A stretch of DNA of 39,235 bases from an uncultured Actinomycetes bacterium (GTDB lineage: Bacteria; Actinomycetota; Actinomycetes; Nanopelagicales; Nanopelagicaceae): contig CAJBMC010000156.1 of assembly GCA_903954055.1 (NCBI GenBank), positions 1 to 39,235 on the forward strand. The letters run 5' to 3'. Within the stretch, counting starts at the first letter, position 1; every line of letters begins with the position of its first letter. Positions 9,523 to 19,318 of this stretch are shown here, piece by piece. The position numbers and the translations under genes are program-made. The notes under the pieces were generated by a model. The model made no database searches, had not been told where the DNA came from, and saw nothing but the letters and a program-made list of their open reading frames with translations.

Positions 9523-10945
9523 TGATGATTACTTCCTTTACCGCTTGTGCAAATCGATTTCCGCGATCTGAGTATGAGATGAATTGATCCATCGATGCAC
9601 AGGCAGGTGCGAGCAGGACAACGTCACCCTCTTCGGAAATCTCCCCCGCTGCACGAACAATTGACTCCATAAAGAGATTGTCGGCACTTCCTTTTTCATA
9701 ACCAACTGGTGGATCGATGAAAAATACTGGTACCTCTGGCGCTGAATGAGCGAGTGCATCGGCGATCAACTGGCGATCTTCACCGATTAATATCGCAGCT
9801 TTGAGTCGAGACCAAGTTCGTTCCACAAGTGGTTGCATCGCAGCACCTTTAGCCAAACCTCCGGCAATCCAAATAACTGAGAAGTGAGAAAGGATTGATG
9901 CAGTCGTTGCATGCGGGTTGGTCGCCTTCGAATCGTCAACCCATCTCACTTCATTAACTACTGCTACTTCCTCGATTCGATGCTTGCCTGGCTTAAAGCT
10001 CTTCAACGCCTCACGAATGACTTCTCGATCAACCCCAACCGTCGATGCCAATCCCGCCGCGGCAAGCGCATTAGAGATGTGATGCGGAACGGTAGGAATA
10101 ATCTCTGAAAGTTCTGCGAAGAGCGCCGCCTCCTGAGTGTCGGCTACAAAAGCACGATCGACCAGCAACTCTTCGACAATTCCAATTTCGCCAGGACCAG
10201 GGGTATCTAGTGAATAGAAAATCTTTCTACCTAGCCAATGTGAAGTACGACCGACTACTTCTCCATCATCTCCATTGAGAACCGCTGTCGTGCACTTATC
10301 AAGAATAGAAATCTTATCTTTGGCGTAGGCATCGAAAGAGCCGTGCCAATCAACGTGATCATCAGCGATATTGAGAATCGCGGCAGAGGTAAATTGAGCA
10401 TCTACTAGCCAATGCAACTGAAAGGATGAGAGTTCGAGTACCAGATAATCGAATTTCTCTGAACTCAATACTGATTCAATAACCGTTGTTCCCACATTTC
10501 CGCATGCCGTTGCATTAAGTCCAGCACTTTTGAGAATGTGCGCCACCATCTCGACGGTGGTGGTCTTTCCATTTGTACCAGTGAGGGCTAACCATTTCTG
10601 GCCGGGATGTTTCTCGCTCTTCATATGCCAAGCAAAATCAACCTCATTAAGAACCGGCTTATCGCCCTGACGCGCAATAGCCACAAGTGGGTGATCTTCT
10701 CTCCAACCTGGCGAAACGAAGAGATAATCAAATGAATCTTGTGTAACTTCGTCTGGCCGCTTGACTTCAAAACCCTCTACCTCGCTTACCTTTTCATCTG
10801 CGAAGGTCACGACTGCGCCTTTTGCCTGAAGTGCGCGAGCGACAGCAACTCCAGTGACTCCAGCGCCTGCAACAAGGACTCGACGCTCTTCCAAATTCAA
10901 ATAAGGATTGAAATTTGGATTGAAGTTTGTGCTGTTATCTTTCAT
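9512..10945 (-). CDS. murD: UDP-N-acetylmuramoylalanine--D-glutamate ligase
   Basis: ALTGTNGKTTTVEMVAHIL, NIADDHVDWHGSFDAYAKDK, VDDSKATNPHAT, LLAPACASMDQFISYSDRGNRF motifs. Confidence 0.98.
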   Translation of the reverse strand: MKDNSTNFNPNFNPYLNLEERRVLVAGAGVTGVAVARALQAKGAVVTFADEKVSEVEGFEVKRPDEVTQDSFDYLFVSPGWREDHPLVAIARQGDKPVLNEVDFAWHMKSEKHPGQKWLALTGTNGKTTTVEMVAHILKSAGLNATACGNVGTTVIESVLSSEKFDYLVLELSSFQLHWLVDAQFTSAAILNIADDHVDWHGSFDAYAKDKISILDKCTTAVLNGDDGEVVGRTSHWLGRKIFYSLDTPGPGEIGIVEELLVDRAFVADTQEAALFAELSEIIPTVPHHISNALAAAGLASTVGVDREVIREALKSFKPGKHRIEEVAVVNEVRWVDDSKATNPHATTASILSHFSVIWIAGGLAKGAAMQPLVERTWSRLKAAILIGEDRQLIADALAHSAPEVPVFFIDPPVGYEKGSADNLFMESIVRAAGEISEEGDVVLLAPACASMDQFISYSDRGNRFAQAVKEVIINGK

Positions 10946-10958
10946 AAGAATTCCGAAA

Positions 10959-12020
10959 CTAGCCAGCTACCCATTGGGTATAGAAGAGCCCAAGCCCAAG
11001 CGCGACAGATAAGCCGGCGATGATCCAGAAGCGAAGAACAATAGTGACCTCGCCCCACCCCAATAATTCAAAGTGGTGTTGTAGCGGCGCCATCTTAAAT
11101 AGACGCTTTCCGCCGGTGATTCGAAAATATGCAACCTGTAGCGCAACCGAGAGCGTAATGATGACGAATAGCCCACCTAGTGGAACCAGAAGTAGCTCTA
11201 CTCGTTGCGAAGCGGCAATTCCTGCAAGTGCACCACCTAGCGCGAGTGAACCTGTATCTCCCATAAATATTTTTGCTGGAGATGCATTCCACCAGAGGAA
11301 CCCGGTACATGAACCGGCAAATGCTGCTGCGAGTACTGCTAAGTCGAGTGGATCACGAACTGCGTAGCAATTACTTCCTGCGATCTCTGCTGCACAGGTC
11401 TGGCTAAATTCCCACACACCAATAAGGACGAAGGCCAGAAAGGCCATAACTGAAGCTCCGGTGGCGAGTCCATCAAGTCCATCGGTGAGATTGACGCCAT
11501 TACTTGTTGCGGTGACCATGAAAGCAATCCATATAACAACTGCGACGACGCCAAGCGTTAATGAGGTATCTCGAACGGTAGATAACTGCAAACTCAGTGG
11601 AGTTAAGCCATCTGAATCCGCAAATTGAAGACCGAGATAACCGAAAATTGAGGCAGCCAATACTTGACCAATGATCTTCTGCTTTCCGCTAATACCTCGT
11701 GAGTTTTGTCGTGAAATTTTCATATAGTCATCGAGAAAACCAACAAAGCCAAGCGCAACAACAAGTCCTAGTACTAAGAGAACGGAGACCGTGATGTCGT
11801 TACCAGTGACAAGGTGCGCGATCAGGTAAGCAAGGATTACTGAGAAAATAATGATGATGCCGCCCATGGTGGGCGTACCGCGCTTGGTATGGTGCGAAGA
11901 AGGTCCATCATCTCTGATGAATTGACCATATCCGCGACGTGCAAGCGCCTTGATGAGAAGCGGTGTTCCAAAGAGCGAGAAGAAGAGTGCTAGAGCACCC
12001 GATACTAAAATTTCCTTCAT
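10959..12020 (-). CDS. mraY: Phospho-N-acetylmuramoyl-pentapeptide-transferase
   Basis: [56 protein letters not shown] motifs. Confidence 0.98.
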   Translation of the reverse strand: MKEILVSGALALFFSLFGTPLLIKALARRGYGQFIRDDGPSSHHTKRGTPTMGGIIIIFSVILAYLIAHLVTGNDITVSVLLVLGLVVALGFVGFLDDYMKISRQNSRGISGKQKIIGQVLAASIFGYLGLQFADSDGLTPLSLQLSTVRDTSLTLGVVAVVIWIAFMVTATSNGVNLTDGLDGLATGASVMAFLAFVLIGVWEFSQTCAAEIAGSNCYAVRDPLDLAVLAAAFAGSCTGFLWWNASPAKIFMGDTGSLALGGALAGIAASQRVELLLVPLGGLFVIITLSVALQVAYFRITGGKRLFKMAPLQHHFELLGWGEVTIVLRFWIIAGLSVALGLGLFYTQWVAG

Positions 12021-13405
12021 TTCTTATCGCCCTCTTCTTTCGCAATCTTGGTATTCCACAAATCTTCAAGTCCCTCTGCAACGACTTCCAACTTATCTGA
12101 ACGAGATGCCTTGCAGAGAATGACATCCCCTCGGTTGATAAATTTAACGAATTCAATCGCCTCGTCTACTGATGCGCATTCGTGCAACATAGTCGTTGGA
12201 CCAATCCCAGACTTGTAATCTGGTGCTGCGATTGCAACCAGGTGATCAACGCCTAATTGTGAAGCAAGAGCTGCGATTTCGGCATGTGCCTTGCTTGAAG
12301 TTGCTCCTAGTTCTCGCATGTTTCCGAGAAAAGCCCACGACTCACCGCCTCGCTCTTGCGTTAAGTGGGTGAGAGTGGTGAGTGCAGCCGCCATTGAGTC
12401 AGGGCTCGCGTTATAGGCGTCATTGATAATGACTAGGTCTTCAAGTTCGCGAACTTCCATACGCCAGCGCGCATGCACCTCTGCCGTCGATAGTGAACCT
12501 GCAATATGGTCGGTAGAAATACCAACTGCATGAGCTACAGCTGCCGCTGCGAGAGCATTTCCAATTTGGTGAATTCCATACTGTCGTAGCGCAACCGTGC
12601 TTCGACCTTCTGGAGTTACCAGATCAAAATGAGCACGGCCATCCCTGAGTTCAATATCTGTCGCACGAATTGTGGCGGATGTATTTTCGCCGAATGTAAT
12701 CGTTCTTCCATGATGGAGTGAGGCCATTGCGGGCGTGTAATCATCATATGTTCCTAGGATTGCAATATCGTCTTGAGAGAGCGATTGAATCATCTCTGAT
12801 TTTGTCTCAGCAATCTTCTCAATACTTCCAAATTCTCCGATATGGGCTGCGGCAACACGAAGTACGACTCCAATGTGGGGTTGAGCAATCGCCGCCAAAG
12901 CTGCGATATCGCCTTGATGGCGTGCCCCCATCTCTGCAATGCAAAATTCTGTCTTCTCATCACATTGCAGAACGGTAAGTGGTACACCTAACTCGTTATT
13001 GTGATTACCTTTAGGCGAGACCGTGAGGCCCTTTGCAGATAGCACCGATGCCAATAATTCTTTTGTCGTGGTTTTACCCTGTGATCCGGTAATTCCAATA
13101 ACGGTGAGGTTCTTCAGTTGGGAACGAACATGCGCCGCAAGTAAACCAATCGCACGTGTTACATCGGCGACTACTACACAGTTACCCGGAACGACGCGAG
13201 AGGTAATCGATATTGCTGCTCCTCGAGATGCGGCATCACCGACAAAATCGTGGCCATCGACATTTTCACCTTTGATTGCAAGAAAGATCGAACCCGGTAG
13301 GCAGTCGCGCGAGGAGAGAAATGCCGGTGCGCTGATAACGGTGTCATCACCATGGAGTACTCCCCCAACAATTGCAGCGATCTCGCTCGCCTTCATTGTG
13401 ATCAT
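12017..13405 (-). CDS. murF: UDP-N-acetylmuramoyl-tripeptide--D-alanyl-D-alanine ligase
   Basis: [45 protein letters not shown] motifs; 4-bp overlap with mraY. Confidence 0.97.
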   Translation of the reverse strand: MITMKASEIAAIVGGVLHGDDTVISAPAFLSSRDCLPGSIFLAIKGENVDGHDFVGDAASRGAAISITSRVVPGNCVVVADVTRAIGLLAAHVRSQLKNLTVIGITGSQGKTTTKELLASVLSAKGLTVSPKGNHNNELGVPLTVLQCDEKTEFCIAEMGARHQGDIAALAAIAQPHIGVVLRVAAAHIGEFGSIEKIAETKSEMIQSLSQDDIAILGTYDDYTPAMASLHHGRTITFGENTSATIRATDIELRDGRAHFDLVTPEGRSTVALRQYGIHQIGNALAAAAVAHAVGISTDHIAGSLSTAEVHARWRMEVRELEDLVIINDAYNASPDSMAAALTTLTHLTQERGGESWAFLGNMRELGATSSKAHAEIAALASQLGVDHLVAIAAPDYKSGIGPTTMLHECASVDEAIEFVKFINRGDVILCKASRSDKLEVVAEGLEDLWNTKIAKEEGDKK

Positions 13406-14886
13406 CGTTTAGCCTCGATTGCTCTCGCTAATTGAAGTCGGTCATCAAATGGAGTAATCACTCCGGAAATCTCTTGCCCAGTCTCATGGCCTTTTCCAAG
13501 AACAATTACCGTATCGCCTTCAATAGCCAATCCGACCGCATAGGTAATCGCTTCTGCGCGATCTACGATCACAGTAGATGGTTGCGCGAGGATTTGGCTA
13601 CCGACCATCTGCTCCAATATCTCAACTGGATTTTCGCTACGTGGATTGTCGCTGGTAAATACAGCGACATCACTTCCCTCGCTGAGCGCATTACCCATTA
13701 AAGAGCGCTTTGAAGCATCTCGATCACCGCCACAGCCCAGAACTGCAATGACGCGACCGCTAGTAAATTCTCGAACCGCCTTCAATACATTTGTTACCGC
13801 ATCTGGCGAGTGCGCGTAGTCCACTAGGGCTTTAAAATTTTGCTGAAGTGAGATGGCTTCTAGCCGACCTGGAGCACCGTTGAGCTGCGGAATGAGCATT
13901 GCCATCTCTAACGGATCCACGCCACATTCATAGGCGATTGCAACTGCGAGCAAGAGGTTATCAAGGTTAAAACCGCCATGTAATGGTGTGCGGGATTCGA
14001 TTAAAATTCCGTCGCGGCCACGAATTGTAAATTCGGCCCCTCCAACTGTTGGAGTGATTTCCGAGAAATACCAGGTCGCCTTCGTGTTGTCTCGCGAGAC
14101 AGAATGCTTCTCAATCGATACCTCTTCAAATAATCGACGGCCGTAAGCATCATCGATATTGATAAAGCAACTCTGAGCATACTCATGAGTGAAGAGCTTC
14201 GACTTGGCTTTGAAATATGACTCCATATCCTTATGGAAGTCGAGATGATCCTGGGTGAGGTTGGTAAATCCAACAATCGAGAAGAAAGAGCCGACCAATC
14301 GCTGCAGTTCTAGCGAGTGGCTTGAAACTTCCATAACCAGGTGGCGCATGTGGCGTTCACGCATCGTTGCTGCAAGTGTCTGCAAATCTGCAGCTTCCGG
14401 AGTGGTCCGCTCACTCTTAATTGCATCACTACCGATACGTGTCTCTACCGTTCCAATTAATCCGGTTTCGCGTCCAATTCCGGAGAGGAGTTGATAAAGC
14501 AAGGTGGTGACTGTGGTCTTACCGTTGGTGCCGGTGATTCCAATACTCTGCATTTCTCGAATGGGATCTCGATAGAAATGAGATGCAAGTTGCGCCCCTG
14601 CCTCTCGCACATTATTTACAACTAATGTCGGCAACTCAGCGGAACTCTTTGCGCCTGCCGCATCGGTGAGCACAGCTACCGCTCCATTAGCAATTGCTGA
14701 ATCTAGAAATTGAGCTCCGTGAAATTTTGCACCTGGAAATGCAAGGAAGAGATCTCCCAGCTGAACATCAGAATCCTTATAGGCAATTCCGGTGAATTGA
14801 AGCTCTTTAAAATTTACTTCTTCAGCACCCAGTAACTCTCTAGCCTGCTCCAGAGAGAGTGAGAATGGATTAAACGGGCGAATCAT
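13402..14886 (-). CDS. murE: UDP-N-acetylmuramyl-tripeptide synthetase
   Basis: GITGTNGKTTVTTLLYQLL, NLTQDHLDFHKDMESYFKAK, VDYAHSPDAV, TSDNPRSENP motifs. Confidence 0.98.
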   Translation of the reverse strand: MIRPFNPFSLSLEQARELLGAEEVNFKELQFTGIAYKDSDVQLGDLFLAFPGAKFHGAQFLDSAIANGAVAVLTDAAGAKSSAELPTLVVNNVREAGAQLASHFYRDPIREMQSIGITGTNGKTTVTTLLYQLLSGIGRETGLIGTVETRIGSDAIKSERTTPEAADLQTLAATMRERHMRHLVMEVSSHSLELQRLVGSFFSIVGFTNLTQDHLDFHKDMESYFKAKSKLFTHEYAQSCFINIDDAYGRRLFEEVSIEKHSVSRDNTKATWYFSEITPTVGGAEFTIRGRDGILIESRTPLHGGFNLDNLLLAVAIAYECGVDPLEMAMLIPQLNGAPGRLEAISLQQNFKALVDYAHSPDAVTNVLKAVREFTSGRVIAVLGCGGDRDASKRSLMGNALSEGSDVAVFTSDNPRSENPVEILEQMVGSQILAQPSTVIVDRAEAITYAVGLAIEGDTVIVLGKGHETGQEISGVITPFDDRLQLARAIEAKR

Positions 14887-16688
14887 TAGTTCTTTGCACT
14901 CGCTTGCGTAATCTTGACTGATTGTAATTCTGCTTGAGTAAGTGCAACGGGCAGCACCTTTGTACCTGTTGGCGCTACATGCTCTGATTGAAGAACAAAT
15001 GTCATCACCTTTTTAAAGACTGGGCCGCAGAGAGCTCCACCGAAGTGTCCATTGCGAGGACGCTGCAAAGTTACGCTAATGACGTATCGAGGGCTATCTG
15101 CCGGAGCGAAGCCAATAAATGATGCGGTGTATCCGCTGTACTTACCTGTGAGCGGATCGACTCGTTGCGCGGTACCGGTTTTGCCAGCAACTCGATATCC
15201 AGGAATCGCAGCACTTGGAGCAGTTCCGTTTGCTGACACCACGCTCTCCATCATGATGCGAAGTTTTGCAGCTGTCTCTTCGCTTACGACTCGAACTGAC
15301 TCGCGATTACCTGCTGGCGTGAAATGACCAGATGAATCACTTGTACCTGCAATAACAGTTGGAGAAACGCGAACACCGGCATTTGCAATCGTCGCAAAGA
15401 CGCTTGTCGCTTGCATTGCAGTCAGCGAATACCCCTGACCGAAAGCGACCGTTGGCGCAGTGGTTCCAGACCAGTTATTTACTGGGCGAAGTAATCCTAC
15501 AGATTCGCCTGGCAAGCCTGAACCAGTCTTACTTCCAATTCCAAATTTTGTCAGGTACTCATAGAGTCGATCGCTTCCCAACGTCTCGCCCACTTGAATT
15601 GAACCAGTGTTGCTTGATACGGCAAGAATTCCAGTAGTCGTAAGTTGTTCAGTCGCATGGCGCTCATGATCGTGGAAAGTTTTTCCAGCGCGATAGAGGC
15701 CGTAGGGGACCGAGAAAACGGTTGTCGGAGTGATTGTCTTCTCTTCCAACGCCGCCGCCATGGTCATAACTTTTCCGGTGGACCCTGGTTCGTAAACATC
15801 TTGTACAGAAGGGTTGCGCATCAAATCTAGTGAGACACCCTTTGTATTGTTGGGATCAAATGTTGGCGCAGTTGCATGAGCGATGATCGCACCAGTCTTA
15901 GGGTCCATCACGATTACCGTACCGTTTGCAGCGCCAGAGCTTTTAACTGCATCAGCGATTGCCTTGGCGGCAATCCATTGAACATCGCGATCAATTGTCA
16001 AACGGATTGTTGTGCCAGCTTTAGGAGCGATGATTTCGCTCTGTGATCCAGGTATCTCTGCACCGTTAGCACGGGCATATGAATACTTTCCAGATGTTCC
16101 AGTGATAAGCGTGTTCATGCTCGATTCAATACCGGCGGCTCCAACACCATCGGCGCGGACAAAACCAACGAGTGATGAAATTAATTGACCCGATGGATAC
16201 TCTCGAATGTATGAACGCTCTGGGAAGAATCCAATAATGCGCTTATCAATCTCTTTGCTTCCTAGAGTTGAGTTGTAGGCATCCATAGCCGCTGTGAGTT
16301 TCTCCCAGAGCGCAGGTCGACCGTTCTTCAACACGATTGCGTATTTACGAGTTCCAGTGATGCTTGCTTGAACTTCAGCCGTTGTAAGCCCCAAAATCGG
16401 CGCAACAAAAGCTGCAGTCTTGGCTGGATCGCTAATTTGGGTTTGATCGACCACGATACTGATAGCTGAGACGCTGCGGGCAAATGCGACGCCATTGACA
16501 TCTGTGATATCTCCACGCGGTGCTTGCACTGTACGAGTTGTCTCCATCTCATCTACGGCGCGAAGTTTGTAATTCGAAGCTTCGAAAATTTGTACTCTAA
16601 ATAGTTGCAAGCTCAAAAGCGCTAAGACAATTGTGAAGACAAGAGCAAGAATTCGAATACGAGACTTTGCTAGCGAGAGATCACCCAT
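14886..16688 (-). CDS. ftsI: Penicillin-binding protein 2 / FtsI transpeptidase
   Basis: PBP dimer domain, transpeptidase motifs STGK (SxxK), SSN, KTGT. Confidence 0.96.
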   Translation of the reverse strand: MGDLSLAKSRIRILALVFTIVLALLSLQLFRVQIFEASNYKLRAVDEMETTRTVQAPRGDITDVNGVAFARSVSAISIVVDQTQISDPAKTAAFVAPILGLTTAEVQASITGTRKYAIVLKNGRPALWEKLTAAMDAYNSTLGSKEIDKRIIGFFPERSYIREYPSGQLISSLVGFVRADGVGAAGIESSMNTLITGTSGKYSYARANGAEIPGSQSEIIAPKAGTTIRLTIDRDVQWIAAKAIADAVKSSGAANGTVIVMDPKTGAIIAHATAPTFDPNNTKGVSLDLMRNPSVQDVYEPGSTGKVMTMAAALEEKTITPTTVFSVPYGLYRAGKTFHDHERHATEQLTTTGILAVSSNTGSIQVGETLGSDRLYEYLTKFGIGSKTGSGLPGESVGLLRPVNNWSGTTAPTVAFGQGYSLTAMQATSVFATIANAGVRVSPTVIAGTSDSSGHFTPAGNRESVRVVSEETAAKLRIMMESVVSANGTAPSAAIPGYRVAGKTGTAQRVDPLTGKYSGYTASFIGFAPADSPRYVISVTLQRPRNGHFGGALCGPVFKKVMTFVLQSEHVAPTGTKVLPVALTQAELQSVKITQASAKN

Positions 16689-17091
16689 GTGTCACCTCAC
16701 TAGAAGCGTTGAGATTGAGGAAGATTGGAGTATCAGATTGCTTCATTCCTAACGCAGCAGCTGCATTAGCAAGGGCATCTGGATCTGCATGATCATCAAT
16801 CTGTCGATTGATTGCATCGCGCTGATCTGCAACTAACTTCGCCTCAACTTTTAACTTTGACAAAGTGAAGGCATCTTGTGCCAACAAGGTATTGATACCC
16901 AAGAGCGCCATAAATCCTGCAACGCTGATTGAGGTCACAAAGATTGCAAAATACTTACGACTTGCCTGTTGCGCGACTGTGACTTGTGGGAAAGCTCCCT
17001 GAATCACCTTCGCCGTTGTCTCGACAACTTGACGCTTTAATCCAGAGGTGAGTGTTGTCGAAATTCCTTTGCGAGCGAGAGCTGTTGCCAT
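16681..17091 (-). CDS. FtsL-like small bitopic division protein
   Basis: 136 aa, one TM segment followed by coiled-coil-like stretch, located between rsmH and ftsI; identification mainly positional. Confidence 0.75.
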   Translation of the reverse strand: MATALARKGISTTLTSGLKRQVVETTAKVIQGAFPQVTVAQQASRKYFAIFVTSISVAGFMALLGINTLLAQDAFTLSKLKVEAKLVADQRDAINRQIDDHADPDALANAAAALGMKQSDTPIFLNLNASSEVTHG

Positions 17092-18032
17092 TATGCGGCC
17101 ACCCTCTCGATTGCGCGCAGTCGTACAGATGCAGCGCGAGAATTTTCAGCAATCTCCGCCTCACTTGGCTTCTCGCTTGAGTTAAAGACGAGTTTGAACT
17201 TCGCTGCATACTCTGGAAGTTCAATCGGTAATTCACGTGGGCTCTTTGAAGTTGAGGCTTCAGCAAATTTCTCTTTAACGATGCGATCTTCGAGTGATTG
17301 GAAAGACATCACAACGACACGTCCGCCGATAACAATTCGATCGAGCGCCTCTGGGATTGCTCGCTCGATTGCTCCGAGTTCATCATTGACGGCGATCCGA
17401 AGCGCCTGGAATGTCCGCTTAGATGGATTGCCACCAGTGCGACGAGTCGCCGCAGGAATGCTCTCCTTCACAAGTGCAGCTAGTTGAACTGTTGAATTCA
17501 TAGGCGAGATAGCTCGCGCTTTCACAATATTTTCGACGATTCGAGTAGCAAATTTCTCTTCGCCGTAGACTCGCAAAATTCGGACGAGCTCTCCAGGTTC
17601 ATAAGTATTTACGATTTCACCGGCTGTGATACCTCGGCTCTGATCCATCCGCATATCTAGCGGAGCATCATGTGAATAAGAGAATCCGCGCACACCTTCA
17701 TCTAGCTGCATCGATGAAACGCCGAGATCGAAAAGCACCCCATTGACATTGGTGAGACCGAAGCTTTCAAGAACTTCAGAGAGCTGGTCAAAGATTGAAT
17801 GTGCTGATTTAAACCGCTCACCAAAACGCGCGAGGCGAGCTCCAGCTTTAGCTAGCGCATCCTTATCGCGATCGATTCCGATAACAGTTAATTGCGAGAA
17901 CTGCTCAAGGAGAGCTTCGCTATGTCCACCAAGGCCAAGAGTTGCATCAATAACTACAGGGTTTTCGGTAGCAAGAATTGCAGGTGCGAGTAGCTCGACG
18001 CATCGATCGCGCATTACTGATATGTGTTGCAT
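17091..18032 (-). CDS. rsmH: 16S rRNA (cytosine1402-N4)-methyltransferase
   Basis: HISVMRDRCVELL, DATLGLGGHSEALL, FDLGVSSMQLDEGVRGFSYSHDAPLDMRMDQ motifs. Confidence 0.98.
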   Translation of the reverse strand: MQHISVMRDRCVELLAPAILATENPVVIDATLGLGGHSEALLEQFSQLTVIGIDRDKDALAKAGARLARFGERFKSAHSIFDQLSEVLESFGLTNVNGVLFDLGVSSMQLDEGVRGFSYSHDAPLDMRMDQSRGITAGEIVNTYEPGELVRILRVYGEEKFATRIVENIVKARAISPMNSTVQLAALVKESIPAATRRTGGNPSKRTFQALRIAVNDELGAIERAIPEALDRIVIGGRVVVMSFQSLEDRIVKEKFAEASTSKSPRELPIELPEYAAKFKLVFNSSEKPSEAEIAENSRAASVRLRAIERVAA

Positions 18033-18059
18033 CTACTCCCCCACTTCTCACTTACTCGT

Positions 18060-18110
18060 GCCTTTAATGAGCTCTTGCCTGTAATTAACTTTTGCCTTTA
18101 ATGAGTACTG
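18060..18110. repeat. Three imperfect 17-bp tandem repeats
   Basis: gcctttaatgagctctt / gcctgtaattaactttt / gcctttaatgagtactg, contiguous, just upstream of rsmH (minus strand). Confidence 0.75.
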
Positions 18111-18112
18111 CC

Positions 18113-18223
18113 CACTCATCTCTGGTCACCGCCGGCCGACGGATTTGTTAATCATCGATAGCGGCGTCGGGGAAGAGACGCCGCTGTCGGCCTATTAAGG
18201 TCGGCGGTGGCCACAGATGAGTG
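18113..18223 (-). other. Large composite hairpin (inverted repeat) in the mraZ-rsmH intergenic region
   Basis: Outer arms 18113-18133 / 18203-18223 (19 of 21 positions pair Watson-Crick), middle stem GGCCGAC 18134-18140 / GTCGGCC 18186-18192, inner 9-bp stem AGCGGCGTC 18160-18168 / GACGCCGCT 18177-18185 with 8-nt loop. Strand assigned from flanking genes. Confidence 0.8.
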
Positions 18224-18289
18224 CGGCCTATTTAGTTTTTTTACTGCTATTCAGTTCTGACGTGCTCTTCAATATTTTTTGCTGATGTT

Positions 18290-18721
18290 CTAGAAAAGTC
18301 CCGGAAAAACTTCTTCAGAGACATCAGCAAAACTCTTTTCGCGATCGGCGAGGTATTCAGCCCAGGCACCGCTATCCCAAATTTCAACGCGAGTATTTGC
18401 GCCGATAACAACGCACTCTTTTTCAAGATCTGCATAAGTACGAAGTCCTTGTGGAATCGTGATGCGACCTTGGCGATCAGGAATTTCATCGTGCGCGCCG
18501 GCAAACATCACGCGCTGGTAATCACGAGCGGCTTTAGCTGTCACTGGCGCTTGGCGCAGGGTCTCTGTGATGTGGGCAAATTCAGTTGCAGGAAATACGT
18601 AGAGGCAACGCTCTTGACCCTTGGTAATAACAAGGCCTGGCGAGAGCTCTTCACGGAATTTGGCGGGAAGGATCAAACGCCCCTTCTCATCAAGCTTTGG
18701 CTCGTGAGTTCCAAGAAACAT
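18290..18721 (-). CDS. mraZ: Transcriptional regulator / division protein MraZ
   Basis: [47 protein letters not shown] motifs. Confidence 0.98.
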   Translation of the reverse strand: MFLGTHEPKLDEKGRLILPAKFREELSPGLVITKGQERCLYVFPATEFAHITETLRQAPVTAKAARDYQRVMFAGAHDEIPDRQGRITIPQGLRTYADLEKECVVIGANTRVEIWDSGAWAEYLADREKSFADVSEEVFPGLF

Positions 18722-18768
18722 TTTTCACCACCTTCCCCAAGGTATGAGCGTGATTTCCACGCTCAATT

Positions 18769-18805
18769 CCCCACTTTACACCACTTTCCCCCTTTTTACA
18801 CCACT
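18769..18805 (-). promoter_or_regulatory. Putative MraZ-box array upstream of mraZ
   Basis: Minus strand reads AGTGGTGTAAAAAGGGGGAAAGTGGTGTAAAGTGGGG: AGTGG at offsets 0, 20 and 30 with a degenerate copy at 10. Confidence 0.65.
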
Positions 18806-18890
18806 ATTCTCCAAATATTTCCCTTTCTCACCCACCTCCCCCCACCGCTCTTGCGGGCTCACCGAGCGATACCGGAAAGGAAAAAGGGCA

Positions 18891-18919
18891 GAAAAAAACC
18901 CGGCCGATTGGGCCGGGTT
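18891..18919 (-). terminator. Intrinsic terminator downstream of the DUF3040 gene
   Basis: Minus strand AACCCGGCC-caatc-GGCCGGGTT followed by a T-run and CTGCCC. Confidence 0.85.
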
Positions 18920-18937
18920 GAGCTTTGATTCGAGGAT

Positions 18938-19306
18938 TTATTCGAAGGTGCGGCGATCCCAACGCTCTTGGAGGCGAGCGCTCATCGAGCGTGGTGATTT
19001 GAAGGTACGGGGCGCTGAGATGCCCTTTCCTGCGAGCAAGCGCAACAACATCAATAGCCCCGCAAGGGCGACGATGAAACCTGCAACTCCAAGGAGCGTT
19101 ACCTGTGCAATCAATCCAGCGAAGAGAATTGCAATGCCGGTGGCGATCAGGGCGATACCAAGGAGGGCGCCACCAGGTGCCTTTCGTATCAAGGTAGCTG
19201 TATCTGAGCCTGCCAGCGTTGATTGCAGGCGTGGATCGTCAGAGGCGAGCGCCGCCTCCATCTCCGCTAGTAAGCGGCGTTCCCGATCTGAAAGTGCCAT
19301 ATACAC
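18938..19306 (-). CDS. DUF3040 family membrane protein
   Basis: MALSDRERRLLAEMEAALASDDPRL N-terminus typical of actinobacterial DUF3040, two TM segments, position upstream of mraZ. Confidence 0.88.
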   Translation of the reverse strand: MYMALSDRERRLLAEMEAALASDDPRLQSTLAGSDTATLIRKAPGGALLGIALIATGIAILFAGLIAQVTLLGVAGFIVALAGLLMLLRLLAGKGISAPRTFKSPRSMSARLQERWDRRTFE

Positions 19307-19318
19307 ACAATAGAACAG

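Noticed and set aside
18113-18223. Large hairpin as a rho-independent terminator
   Set aside because: No T-tract following on the minus strand; the T-run at about 18233-18242 is on the opposite strand and separated from the stem
18744-19313. 189-aa and 159-aa + strand ORFs across the mraZ upstream region
   Set aside because: Run through the MraZ boxes, terminator and antisense to DUF3040/mraZ; no recognisable domain
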